64,000 nucleotides of DNA. Origin: Aedes albopictus (lineage: Eukaryota; Arthropoda; Insecta; Diptera; Culicidae). Numbering within the stretch: the stretch's first letter is position 1; each line of letters opens with the position of its first letter. A program made the translations under genes and the position numbers. The stretch covers positions 297,639,080-297,703,079 of the forward strand of contig NC_085136.1 of the NCBI RefSeq assembly GCF_035046485.1, given 5' to 3'. Of the stretch, positions 11,186-22,904 are shown piece after piece. The notes below the pieces were generated by a model. It did not search any database. It was not told the DNA's origin and saw nothing but the letters and a program-made list of their open reading frames with translations.

Positions 11186-12424
11186 ACAATTGTTAGGGAA
11201 CATCAGATTCACCGCAAATCATGTCGCGATCAGCCAAAACTTCGGTTCCAACTAACCTTCCGTTGTGAACATTTTTCAACCCCCTCAATTCCCACCTTTT
11301 CATTTCATTGCTTTGAACCCAAACCCGTACGATCTTTCAACTTTCGACGAGTGGAAATCTAATAATTTTCGCATTTTCCACCCGACGGTAAAACCTTTCT
11401 CTTTGCGCACGTGCGCTCCATTGTCTATCTCTATTAGTAGTTCCCACTGTAGTCTTTTCTCTTTGCTTCTCCTCTCCGCATTACTGTTCCCTAATCTACA
11501 TACAATCCCTTTGATGGGTACTATTTGCCACATTGCTTTCCATGTTGGTCCAATGAACTTCCCTTCTGTCTATGGTTTCGCTCTGAAAGCTATTCTTCGT
11601 AAAGTCACGTGATTTTCACACTCTTGCTGTTCATCTGTTTCTTTCACTATCGTCGTTAATCATTAACACTTCATCAATCTGTTATCTAAACTACTCCTCT
11701 TTGTCATCTTTACTGGATCAACATATATCATTGTATGTGTCTTACATCTATTTTCGAATTTTACGCTATTTCTTTGCCGTTTATTTAGTTCTGTAGCCAA
11801 CTTATTCAATTTTCATTTTCTACTCCTAACTAATCATTAACCCTTTTTGATATCGAGTGTGGTTTCTTCTCATAATCTTCTGCTATTCTCTTCTACTTTC
11901 TGCAAATCTACTACTTACTCGGTCATTTAAAACCACTTTTCAGCCACCTCGATGTTGAAAATTAGCCCTCAAGTCATTTTCGGTCCTCATAGGACTTCTC
12001 CTCCTCCTGCTCGTCAATCCATCCTCCATCGTTAAACGTTACCATTCGTCATTCAGTCCACCATTACCCATTCTCACCCACTTTCGTCCCTGCTCCCACT
12101 CAGACTCATCCCACCCATCCTGCTTTCTTCTTCAACCGATTTCCAAAAGAAGTCCAGAGCTGAAAATTCGAGTATGTTAAATTAACGACCTAATAATCTG
12201 CCCAAAATGAGCTTTAGCCAATGCGTCATCCTCACAATCACCATAAGTCCATCGAACAAAAAAAAAAAACATCGCAAACACACTAGGAGGAGATATTTAT
12301 TCACTGTTGATAATGTGTAAGAGTTGAAGTATAATGTTAATTTGTTGCGAACGAATGAGAATCAAGAAGCGAACAAAGAAACAAACTGATAATTGTTGTA
12401 AAATGAAGCAAAACAAATGAAACC

Positions 12425-12430
12425 AATAAA
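12425..12430 (+). promoter_or_regulatory. Candidate poly(A) signal
   Basis: A canonical AATAAA within ACCAATAAACGTTCAC. It is the first one I find downstream of the Osiris stop codon on the plus strand. No clear GU-rich element follows, so support is modest. Confidence 0.3.
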
Positions 12431-12445
12431 CGTTCACAAGTTTCC

Positions 12446-12919
12446 CCTTCGAGTTGAAGGAGGTAAACTGGGAAAAATTAAAAGCACCCTCGCCGACTGT
12501 TTCGCCGCGCCGCCGCTTCAAAACAATCCGAATTTTCTCGCACTTAAGTCAATTTAGGCAGGTAGGTACCCCTCTGGTCTGCATGAAGTAGTCAGCGCCT
12601 AGCCACTCAGCGCGCGAATAGCAAACACACCCATTTCCTTGCTGCGGGATGATGGATGGATTGGTGATGACCACGGTAAGCAAAGTTGTAACAAAACGAT
12701 GCCAAGTCATATTTTCAATTTTTTTTTACTGAATCTTGATGCGAAGGAATCACATTTCGTTCGTTTAAAACAAACATTTTCAAGTTCGATCGTTTAACTG
12801 ATAAAATGTTCAAAACTAAAATAACAAGTTTTAAAGCTTCTTCTATTTCATGATGATTTTCACAATACCTAATGAGGAGCACCTCGATCCGTTGACGAGA
12901 ACATAAACAAAGTTAAAAA
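12446..12919. other. Apparently unique intergenic DNA
   Basis: Moderately GC-rich around 12480-12680 (CGCCGCGCCGCCGCTTC, then TCAGCGCGCGAATAGC). No gene or repeat identified. Confidence 0.35.
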
Positions 12920-13840
12920 TCAAAAACCCAGATTAATTCACCTAGTGGTGATTGTGCCTTTCTCGTCGAATATGTACTCATGATCTTTCCCGCTATCCCA
13001 ACTAACATTTATTGTGAATGTAAACGCCAACAAATTGTCCTCATGTTCTATGCAAGCCCTATACCAATGAATCTGGTAAACTTAATCCACATCAGCGTGT
13101 ATGCCACCAAGTCATAGATCTTTTTTCGGCTTCTATGTAACCACTAACTGAATAACATCTTGAGAAGGCACATTTTCAGCCTTTTTACAAAAATCCCGTT
13201 TTGTTTTACTCCGGAAAGGCTTTACAATTGTGCCACAAGTAACCTTAACCAACTTCATCTATCTGCAAAAGCTAGTGAAACGTCATACGCAATAATGTTT
13301 ACATTTTTTAAACAAGCTATGTGATTGCGCCAACAGGCTCTTCGTCACAGCTTCTAGCTGAAAGAATGTTCTTTAAACAGCTACGATGCGCTGCTGTTTC
13401 CTGTATTTGGCAACATCACAAAACGTATTGAATAAAATAAGCTGTTTTATTGGTTGGGACTCGTATTCGATTTGCACATCTTCCGGCAAATCTTCCGGAG
13501 TTGATACCAAATACTTTCACAGCAAAGAGATGGATAGCTGTAAAGTATTAGTGTAGTAGCTATATGTTCCGCTTAAAGTTTGTTTTGTCAATAATGTTCA
13601 CATCCGACAAGCCGTGTTGGTATTCTTTATTACAGCTTCTATATTTCTATATTACAGCTCTAGCTTTAATGATGTCGCATAAAGGCTTCCAAAGCGCTGC
13701 TGGTTTGTGAATTTGACAGTTTTGCGAATCGTACTGCATAGTTGCAGCTGTTTTGTTAGTGGGGACTAACTTGTTCAAATTTTAACATCTTCCGAGAAAT
13801 CTCCTGGAGTTGGAATAGAGTGCAGTAAAGGGAGACTCTG
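12920..13840. repeat. Dispersed repeat with two diverged tandem units
   Basis: The opening TTAATTCACCTAGTGGTGAT with GTGCCTTTCTCG looks like a motif common in Aedes genomes. Further in, a unit at about 13290-13530 (AATAATGTTTACAT, TTCGTCACAGCTTCTA, GCTGCTGTTTCC, AGCTGTTTTATTGG, CATCTTCCGGCAAATC) is repeated in diverged form at about 13595-13820 in the same order. No coding capacity. Confidence 0.45.
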
Positions 13841-14399
13841 TGACAAGTGATTGATTTCAGAAAACCGAATTTGGGAGTAGTATGGTGCTTGTTTTGTAGC
13901 CATGTATTAGCCTTTGGTGTATATTTGACTAGCTTCTTTTTTATTCAGCGTTGACTGTTCCAATTCGATTGCCACACAACAGAAAGCAAATGACTGAAGC
14001 TAATAGCGCTGAAAATGTTAGATGGGACGTTAGCTGAAATGTCCTTGAATCCTGAGAACACTTAATATCGAAAAGCAACAATTTTAACAAAGCCATCAGC
14101 GATTTGGGAAACTTATTGATGGTACACATACCGATGTTTTGTGTAACTTTATTCACAATCACAGATCATTAGCGATCTTCGACAAAGTTTTTTCAGCACA
14201 CTTTGGGCTATATATTATTATCCTTGGTAACAGAATTCATGTAAAAGTTGAGAAGAATGCGAAAAATAGAATATTCTCTTCAGATTTCAACCGCAATAAG
14301 CGAAGGCTCAACCAGCCGCACTCAATTGTAAGCAAGAGGTTAAAAAAACTTTATTCGGTGCGATCAATTTTCCCATAAAACGTTGATCTATCCGACTAT
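13841..14399. other. Intergenic DNA
   Basis: No recognisable gene or repeat. The 70-80-codon frames lack domains. Confidence 0.35.
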
Positions 14400-15740
14400 A
14401 TATTTAAGACACCGCAGGAATCTGAAATGGTGTGATTTGATGAGATCGCTTTGGTGCGATTTTGTTCTCTTGCAAAGGTATATGAAGACTTCGCCAACGT
14501 TTACCAGGCTATCAAAAAAACCACAATTTGATTTATCACTAAAATTTATTTTGTTCACTTTTATAATTCCACTTTTTGATGTGCCGCAATTCCACATTTA
14601 CCACTTCGGGCGGGGCACCTGGAACCGATTCCATGACACTACCGGTTGTCTCAAATATGGTCTGAGACTATTTCCTTGTCAACTGTTCATTAGGTTACCT
14701 AAAATACCGCGAATTGATGTGTTGCATGCATGGGTTGGCATTTGACCAATTCCGGTGGGACATCTGGAACCAGTTTCGGATCACTACTGGTAGTTTTCTA
14801 ATGTAATTTGAGGCTATTTTCTTGCTAATCGTTCGATAAGTTAATGAAAAGGCGTGATTTTATGTGACGCATGCATGATTTTGGTTCACTTCTACATTTA
14901 ACCACTTCCGGTGGAACACCCTGAACCGATTCCGGAACACTATTACTAATATTAAAAGTGGAGTGAAGCTATTTTTTGCTGACCGTTCATCAGATTATCA
15001 AAAAAGCCGCTTTGGTTTGGCGTCCTTCTAAATTTTAACACTTCCTGCGTGGCACTCTTTACTAACTCTGGGGCACTACCGATTTTCCCAAATATTATCT
15101 GAGACCTTTTGCTGGCTAACTGTTCTTTAGGTTATTGAAAAAGCCTCGATTTGATGTGTCGCATATATAGGTTCGGTTCACTTATATGTTTGACCACTTA
15201 CCACGGGACACCCATAACCGGTTCCCGGACACGACTTGTTGTTCCAAATATGGTCTGAGACTATTTTTCTGCTAACCGTTCATCAGGTAACTGAATAAAT
15301 CATTTGAAATGCCACATGTATTGGCTTGTATATTTGACCATTTTCGGTGGGACAGTTCCATAACACACTGATATGGTCTGAGACTATTTTCTTGCTAACT
15401 TTTCATAAGGTTATCGCGCTTTGATGTGTCGTATGCATGGGTTTGATTCATTATTATATTTGGCCACTTCCAACGGGACATCCGGAACCGGTTTCGGAAC
15501 ACTACCGCTTCAGATATGGTCTGAGATTATTTTCTTGTCAACCGTTAATCAATGCCGCGATTTGATGTGTTGCATGGATGGGTTTGATTCACTTTTATAT
15601 TTGGCCACTACCAGCGGGACACCCGGAACTGGTTCTGGTACGCTACCGGTTCAGATATGGTGTGAGACTATTTTTTTGCTAACCGTTCATCAGGTTATCG
15701 AAAATGCCGTAGTTTGATGTGTCGCTTATATGGATTTGGT
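14400..15740 (+). repeat. Degenerate tandem repeat, about 140-165 bp unit, eight or nine copies
   Basis: Each unit follows the order GATGTGTCGCATGCATGGG, TTTGACCACTTCCGGTGGG, ACACCCGGAACCGGTTCC, ACTACCGGTT, AATATGGTCTGAGACTA, TTTCTTGCTAACCGTTCATC, AGGTTATCGAAAA. Unit starts fall near 14575, 14715, 14857, 15015, 15150, 15310 (short), 15420 and 15556, with a partial unit before. Copies differ by many substitutions and indels, so the array is old. Confidence 0.75.
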
Positions 15741-15983
15741 GTGTTTTCATAGATGTTTTTTTTGTGTTAACATCTACGTAAGCTAGCTTTCAAGCTTTCT
15801 TTGAATAAGGTAATCCTGAAAATAACCTAATAAATCATCCAAAAATCCGTGAAGACATCAAAGGTCGAATCCCCTAAAATCCCATGCAGCTCCTTAAACA
15901 ATTACATTTTCAGAAATTATTGGTGAACATTCAGTAAAAAATCGAAAATTTTCATTCAACTTATTCGTTTCCTCATTGGCAGG

Positions 15984-16386
15984 CAGGGATGGGAACACTC
16001 ACTTGCAAAGATTTACACTCACTTGCTATTTTCTCAGCTCAGAAGCGTGCTATCAAGAAACGATGTATGAACGACTTTTGCCTTGTGGTTTTGTCTAAAA
16101 GTTTTCCGAATAGAGTAGCGGTCGCACACGCACTCCAAAGTCGTGACAGAGCTGTGAAAGCGACTCTCCACAAGCTGAGTGTAATTTACATTCACCTCGT
16201 GAAGAGTTGCTTTCACAGATCCCTCACGACTTCGATATGCATGTTCGACCTCTACTCTATTCGGCAAACTTTTAGACAAAACCACAAGGCAAAAGTCGTT
16301 CATACATCGTTTCTTGATAGCACGCTTCTGAGCTGAGAAAATAGCAAGTGAGTGTAACTCTTCGCAAGTGAGTGTTCCTATCCTTG
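15984..16386. mobile_element. hAT-like palindromic MITE with 8-bp target duplication
   Basis: The ends are CAGGGATGGGAACACTC on the left and the inverse of CAAGGATAGGAACACTC on the right. Both are flanked by the exact 8-bp duplication TTGGCAGG (15976-15983, 16387-16394). The CAGGG-type ends and 8-bp duplication are hAT hallmarks. The 403-bp interior is one long imperfect palindrome centred near 16185, so both strands carry nearly the same 90-codon open frame (MNDFCLVVLSKS...). It has no transposase motif. Copies elsewhere would depend on an autonomous hAT partner. Confidence 0.88.
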
Positions 16387-16394
16387 TTGGCAGG

Positions 16395-18430
16395 AAGTCT
16401 TAAAAAAATAATGGTGGATCCCAAAAAAATTGTTGAAGAAATATCAAGAGAAATTGTTGGAGAAACCTCTAAAAGAGTACTGAAAAATCCTTGTCAAATT
16501 ATTTTCGGAATCAATGAAGGAATTTTAAAAGTAGGTCATGCTGAACTTCGTGAAAAAAAAATCTGGAGAAAATCCCAAATAAATACAGACACAATTTTTC
16601 CTTTAAAAAAATGTCTACAGAAAATCTCTAAATATTTTTAGATCTACTGGAATAATTGCTGGATGAATTTAGGAAAGCTTTTTTCTATTAATTAATAATT
16701 GAATAAGCTTGAAAGATAAATTGTCGGACGAATTAAAAGAGAAAATCTTTTTTCTTGACGGTTTAAACTTAACTCGGTAGAACTCATGTCGGAATTCCTG
16801 ATCGAAAACCCGGAGTTAATGTATAAATTAAGACAGGAATTAAAAAAAAGTCCTCCACGTCTTCCCAGGAATTTTTTCAGTATATTCTCATAAAATTCCA
16901 TCACAAATTATCTCAGTAATTTTGCTAGCAACACTCCTTAGATTTTTACCAGGGATTCTCCCAAGCATTTCACCAAAAACTTTCCCAAAAATTCTGTAGG
17001 GGTTTGAAGGCCTTCCCCAAAAAATTCTGCAGATATTCACATAGAAATTCCCCAGAAATTCTTCTCGAAACTTTCGTATAATTCCATCAGAATTTCTCCT
17101 AAAAAATTCTCCCAACAATTCCCAGAATTTCCCCAGGAATGTCTATGGAAATTTCTTGAGAGTTTCCCTTGTAAATCTCATAGTTATTTCACTTACACCT
17201 CGTCCTTTTTTTACGTCCATGCTTGGCTAAGCGACAAAAATTCCACCGCTAAGACAATGAGCAAACTCAACAGTATACAAAAATATAAAAATGTGTAGTT
17301 TGATCATTATTTTTGGCAGTAGAATTTTTTTCGCTAAGCCAATAGTGGACGTAAAATAAGGTTTGGGTGTACTTCCTAGTGGCCTTCCAGAAATTTACAC
17401 CGTAATTCTCCCAGAAATTCCTCCAAAACTCACCAAGTAATTCAAATCTCCAGGAATTTCCTCAAGAACGCCACCAGGAGTTTTGAAGGAATTTCCCAAG
17501 AAATTTCCACAGAAATAATCAAGCATTCTTTAAGGTATTCTTAAAAAAAAAATCCCCGAGGAATTTGCCAAGATTATTGTCTAGGAATTCACCTAAAATT
17601 TCCCTCGAATTGTTCTCTAGGAATTCTTTAAATAAACTTTCTCTAAGAATTCTCACTAGGAATTTCCCCATTTATTTGCCTCAAGAATTCATTCCAGGAA
17701 TTCTCTATGGAGTTTCTTCTGCAAATTTTGCAGCAGTTCCCCCAGGAATTCCCTCTAGAAATTTTTCAAACAATTCCCTTCGGGAATTTTTTAGAGAAAT
17801 CCTTCCAAGAAAATATTTCATTTTGGAGTTTCTTAAGGAATTTCCCAAGATTTTTTCCAATCTTTCTCTAGGAATTCGCTTAGAAATATACCCAGTAAAT
17901 CAGCAAGAAACTTCTCATGGAAGTTTCCACAGAATCCCCTCGATAATTCCTCAAATAAGTTGGCATCCTGTAGCCCTAGAGATTCCCCAGAACCTTACAC
18001 CAAAAATTTCCCAGAAATTCCTTCAACGTTCTCCAAGACATTCCCCGAAGTATTTTCCCAAGAACGCCAGGAATTGCCCTTAGAATTACCTAAGAATTTC
18101 CTATGCAAATCACCAAGAACTTTTACAGTTTTTCCAGGAACTTTTCAGGAATTAACTCGGGATTTATCCCAGGATTTCGCTTCCAGATCTTGAAGAAATT
18201 TCGTCTCAGAAAAACTTTCATCCATGTAGAATTTCCCTCAGAAATTACTTATATATTTCACTTGATATTTTCTTAAGTTGGCTCTAGGAATCCCTTCAAA
18301 AATTCACTCTAGGAATTTCCTTAGGAATCACCCTAAAGAATTCTACCCAGAATTCTCTCTGGAAATTACCCCAGGAATTCCTTCTAGAAAATCTTCCAAG
18401 AATTCCCTCTAGGAGTTTATTTATTTATTT
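16395..18430. repeat. Degenerate GGAATTCC-type minisatellite, old block
   Basis: Loose repeats of CCAGGAATTTCC, TCTAGGAATTC and related 12-base words, mostly in the orientation opposite to the block at 22257-24505. Before about 16840 the words run the other way. Long open frames arise because the 12-base period is a multiple of three. It is interrupted by a MITE at 17196-17369. No gene. Confidence 0.7.
17196..17369. mobile_element. 174-bp TA-flanked MITE
   Basis: The left end CACCTCGTCC...TTTACGTCCA and the right end (inverse of CACCCAAACC...TTTACGTCCA) are imperfect inverted repeats that continue through TTGGCTAAGCGA/TTGGCTTAGCGA. TA flanks both ends (17194-17195, 17370-17371). It sits inside the minisatellite and clearly interrupts it. 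Confidence 0.7.
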
Positions 18431-18714
18431 GACTGAATATTGCAGAGTAAGGCATGTTCCTTTTTAATTTCAACAATGATGATATAAATACATCTCAAAT
18501 ATTATACACTACCAGTGCTGTCATGCTAAAATCAGAGCTGGTTACCCAAGTTTTCAAAATAGCTGCGCCCCTTATGATGCTACGCCCCCATATAAATAAT
18601 TCAAGCATTGCGCTCAATTTAACTATTTTGCTGTTCCCAAAATAAAGCAAACAAGACAATTTTCCCGTTCACAAAAAAGTGTTAGTCTTGGATGTTAAAA
18701 TTGCGCTCATCTTA
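18431..18714. other. Intergenic DNA, possibly old tandem sequence
   Basis: The motif GCGCTCATCTTATAC and nearby CCCAAAATAAAGC words recur in loose form after 19680, suggesting one old degenerate repeat field split by the TA element that follows. Confidence 0.3.
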
Positions 18715-18716
18715 TA

Positions 18717-19676
18717 CACTCATTGCACAATTATGGGTCACTCAAGGAACAACCATTTCATAATATGAATCGTTTTTCATACAAAAACAACACTTTCATT
18801 ATTTTTATTTTATATTCTCTTCTTTGAAACCCATTTTTATTGTTTTAAATAAAAATATGCTTGTAAAATTCACTTTAGGCTGTGAAAATTGCTAAAATGT
18901 TGGTGAATAATGAAAACCACAATAATGGGTAAAAATTGGCTGTGTAACAATTATGGGTCAATTTGCTGCCTATTATGGGTCACTCAAGAGAAATCGGCTC
19001 AACAATAATGTTTTGTCTATTTTTTCAATGAATGATCACTTATTCTCGATTGATCAACTATAGTAGAATCCAAAACTGGTCTCAAACCTCTTAACGAAGC
19101 GTGTTTTCACGATTTGAAATCAATTTTTCAAAATTGGGACAAATTCTCCAACACAACCACCGATAAACGCCTAAAAGTATGCAATGCCCATGTACGCAGA
19201 ACTGTCAATATTATGCTGCACAAAAAGTGACCCATAATTGTGTGATTTTCGGTGTTCCTTGGCACAATAATGAGTCACTTCAATTTTGCCTGAAATAAGC
19301 TTTAATTAGCTGCAGTCACATGAATTTCTACACTTAGAACGTTGATTATACCTTTGTTCTGGTGACGATACCATTTCGTACACGAAAATCACTAAATCTC
19401 GCTTTTACAGAGCTTACGAAAGCAGCTCACGCACTGTCCGTCATTCACAATCGAAGCGTAACTTTGACAGCTAGTTTTGCGCCGAACAAAAAAATATTGA
19501 AAATATGTATTTTTTTATGTATTAGCCCGTGTGCGATACGTATAGTGACACAAAACAAATCAACTCATGTACGAAAAATAATGATAGCTAACAAAAGCTT
19601 GCAATTAATAAGTATTTATCTATTAAAGTGAAAAGTGACTAATAATTGTGTGTGACCCATAATTGTGCAATGACTG
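18717..19676. mobile_element. Tc1/mariner-type non-autonomous element, 960 bp
   Basis: The left end is CACTCATTGCACAATTATGG, continuing GTCAC. The right end is the inverse with one mismatch (CAGTCATTGCACAATTATGG, then GTCAC). TA flanks both (18715-18716, 19677-19678). The ATTATGGGTCAC word recurs inside near 18950, 18975, 19229 and 19260, so subterminal copies of the end are present. No transposase is readable. Confidence 0.8.
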
Positions 19677-19678
19677 TA

Positions 19679-20639
19679 CCAAAAAAGGATAATAGATTTT
19701 TCAGTTCCCAAAACATAAAGTGGCTATCTCAGATTCGAAAACAGCTCTCATCGTAAATCAATAACAATGTAAAAATTCCTTCGCTTTTCAATGAGCTGCG
19801 ATCTCAGTCGTAGAAATTCCCTCAAAATATATCATTAACAATGTAATATATGAAATTACGGATTTATATGATTTTGTTTGGACAAGTTCAATCATATTTT
19901 AAAAATAATAGTGTAATAGTTTTCAATTTATCAAATTTGTTGGTCGGAAAAAAATACATATCATAATTCAAAGATAAGTGGTGTAATAGCTGGAAACTTC
20001 ATAAAATAAAAAAAAAACTAGTGGTGATATCAGATGAAAAACTTGCACTCATAATATCAAGTAAAATGTGACAAATTTTAATTCAATTTAACTATATTCT
20101 ATTTATACTAGAAAATTTCTCTCATCGCAAATTGATAAAAATGTGAGAATGTCTGTCTACCCATTTAAAATAAAGGATTTGCAATCTAAGATGATAAAAT
20201 ATCTTATCTAATTGAAAACATTGAGACAATTTTGAAGTACTTAAACAAAATAAACGAGTTTGAATGTTAGATGAGACCATTGCGCTCTTCATACATTAAA
20301 AACAGAACATTAATTTGTCGGCTCCCCAAAATAGAAGCGGCGATCGAGGCGGCGATCTTATATTCATAAAACTTCACTCATCGGATAGCCATATGAAACT
20401 TCGTCGCTCTTTATAATAAAAGAGTCGCGTACTTAGTTGGGAAAATGTTGCTGTCATATTAAATAGATAATTTGAAAATTGCGCTCATCAAACATGTAAA
20501 AATGTTCGCTCTCCTCATAATATTAAAAAAAAAAACTGAAAACTGAAACGATTTCTGTTAACTGGCCAAAAGAGAAAAAACTTTCGCTAGCTTAGAAAAA
20601 TTTGACCTACCCTAATACGTTAACTACTTTGAATTACCC
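19679..20639. other. AT-rich, weakly repetitive DNA
   Basis: Loose recurrences of CTCATCGTAAAT, CCCAAAATA and TTGCGCTCATC words suggest an old, badly decayed tandem repeat. No gene. Confidence 0.35.
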
Positions 20640-20699
20640 TAATGAACTAGATGTAACTTGTTTTCCTTTCCAAGTAAACTTACACTACCACAACTATAG

Positions 20700-22040
20700 A
20701 CAACCTGTGTAACCCAGTCAGAACAGAAATAAAATGAGTCTATTGCAAACAGTAAAGCTGTTCGGGCGCGTTCTTTTGTTATTTCTCCCCGTCCGAATAA
20801 TTCCCTGCGAGTTGGAAGTCCGCCATATTCGAAGTCCGCTGCGAAACCCTCGAAGGCCGGTTCCCGAGATTTGGTCGGTTGTGAGCTGTGACCGGGATCG
20901 GAAAAAAATCTGGATTTTACATGGTCCTTCGGCTCGGATTTTCGGTTCGGTCGTTTTCCCGGTATGCAAAAGTGCAAATCCGTCCGACTCGTGTTACTGT
21001 GAAATTACGCCAAGGATTGGCTGACACCGACAAGGTGTAGTGAAATTGAATCCTCCACATAAAATTGTGCGAGAAACGGTGAAAAAAGTGCCAAAGTGGC
21101 TAAAAATCGACGACATTCGGTCGATATCCGAAATTGCGCAGTGAAATTTCTCGAAGCGCCACCGAAAGAAAAGAGAAGTTCAAGGGCGGCCATCTTGTGC
21201 CGAGAAATTTCCACGAGATTCAGCCAGGTTTCAGAGTGTGTGAGTGAAGGAGATCCAACTTGGATCACGAAGTACAGTGCCAGTGTATTGTGGGGAAAGA
21301 AAGCAGAGAAGATACGGCACTTGTGAGTGTCTTTAGTGGTGGCTACCCCGACCACTGCGGCTGAGTGGTACAGGCGTACAGGCCATCCAAGTGAGAAGAG
21401 AATAGTGCGCCATTCAGTTGTTGCTGTGTATTCCCCACGCAGACCGAGGATTATTTGCGTGTATGCTACCTGCGCCGCTGCTATGTGCGTCGGCGAGAGC
21501 AGAGCAAAGAGCGAACTGTCGTTCGCTTGCTCGCGTTTCATTTTCCATGCTGTTCCCGAGGATTCTCTGCCAGCCAGCCACAACAGGGATCGACTGCTGC
21601 TGCCGTCATTGAGTGAGTACCTACGCTGCTTCTTTATCATTGCACACGACTCGCGTCGTGGTTCGTTAACCCGTGCCGTTGTCGTCGGCGTCGGTGAGGT
21701 ACGACTGTTCGTCGTCTCGTTTAGTCGGTTCGGTTGGTCGAGCCTATTGCTGGCACGGAAAGAAATTCGTTTCGTTTCGACTATCGCGTTGAGCCACCGT
21801 AAAGACAATGATTAAGGTTGAGGGTGATAAGCAAGCAGATGTCCTGAGCAGGGTTCCTGATTTCCACTTTTTATCTTCTTCCACATTCGAAGACAGTCAG
21901 CAGCGAACGGTTGTCGCTTTAGTTCGTGTGTATGCTTGTCAGCGACGACAGCAAACTCCGGCGAACGGTGGGAAGCCACACTTGGAAATTACTCATTCGT
22001 CAACATTCGCATCGCAAGCGAATGCGATTCGTGAGTGATG
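20700..22040 (+). other. GC-rich repeat-poor island, candidate 5' UTR exon or promoter
   Basis: This is the longest stretch without recognisable repeats between 12.9 and 42 kb. Plus-strand text from about 21030 has the style of an insect 5' UTR (GTGAAAAAAGTGCCAAAGTG, GAGTGTGTGAGTGAAGG). It holds two good donor-like GTGAGT sites, at 21323-21328 and 21613-21618. An initiator-like TTCAGTTG lies at 21413-21420, but no downstream element fits at the right spacing. Long overlapping open frames on both strands (21005-21808 minus, 21327-21815 plus) have low-complexity, domain-free products. I infer a non-coding first exon; no coding exon follows in the window. Confidence 0.35.
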
Positions 22041-22129
22041 CGATTGATATTGTGCATACGAATATTTGATGTTTTCGAATTATTTTCTTTGCTAATCTAG
22101 CATTTCAACAACAATACAGTAAAAATGTA

Positions 22130-22256
22130 CAGGGGATACTCAAAATAACTGGGACAGGTAAAATTTTCACTCTTCAAAAAATGTTCAATTCGCTGTAAAT
22201 TTTTGAAAAGGGCATCAAATATTCTCAAATTTTCACTGTAAGTTCATCAACTAGTT
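22130..22256 (+). mobile_element. Truncated end of a TA-target inverted-repeat element
   Basis: TA (22128-22129) is followed by CAGGGGATACTCAAAATAAC and TGGGACAGG, the form of a Tc1/mariner-type terminus (compare CAGGGGTTGGCC at 4876). No matching right end is found; minisatellite takes over at about 22257. Confidence 0.5.
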
Positions 22257-22904
22257 GTGGAGAATTCCTAGAAGAAATTCCTGGAGGAATCCTTGGAAGC
22301 ATTTCTTGAGGATTAACTAAAAAAAAAATCAAGAGAAATCCCTGGAGGAATTCCTGGACGAATCCCAGGAGGAATCCCTGGAGGTATTCCTGGAATAACG
22401 CCTATAGGAATTCCTGGGGGAATCCCTGGAGGAGTTCCTGTAGGAATTCCTGGAGGATTTCCTGAGAAATTCCTGGAGGAATACCTAGAGGTATTTCTGG
22501 AGGAAATTCTGGAGGAATCTTTGAAGGAATCCCTGGAGGAAGCCCTAGATGAATTCCTGGAGGTATCCCTGGAGAAATCCCTGCAGGAATTCCTGGAGGA
22601 ATACTTGGAAAAATTCCTGGAGGAACCCTGGAGAAATTCCTTAAGAAATCCCTGAAGAAATTCCTCGACGAATCGCTGGATGTATTCCTGGAGGAATCCC
22701 TGGACGAATTCCTTGGAGAAACCTTGGAGGAACTCCTGGAGCAATCCCTAGGGAAAATCCAGTAAGTATTCCTGAAGGATTTCCTGAGGACTTCCTTGAG
22801 GATTTCCTGAGGACTTCCTTGAGGATTTCCTGTAGGTATTTTTGGAGAAATTCCTGTAGGAATGCTTGAAGGAATCCCTGGAGGTATTTTTGAAAGAATT
22901 ATGA

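Larger units (their letters stand above)
10992..12445 (+). other. Probable 3' UTR and downstream region of the Osiris gene, pyrimidine-rich
   Basis: No repeats are recognisable here, unlike almost all surrounding sequence. From about 11190 to 12170 the plus strand is strongly enriched in C and T, with runs such as CTCTTTGCTTCTCCTCTCC. The short frames are not credible genes. The first plausible AATAAA is at 12425-12430. Whether the mRNA extends this far is inference. Confidence 0.45.

Noticed and set aside
16034..16336. Two similar 89-115-codon frames on opposite strands as a gene pair
   Set aside because: They are mirror images created by the palindromic MITE; no independent support for coding.
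21005..21815. Overlapping 267-codon minus and 162-codon plus frames
   Set aside because: They overlap on opposite strands, lack domains, and the GC-rich sequence has few stops by composition. The region is better read as UTR or promoter.
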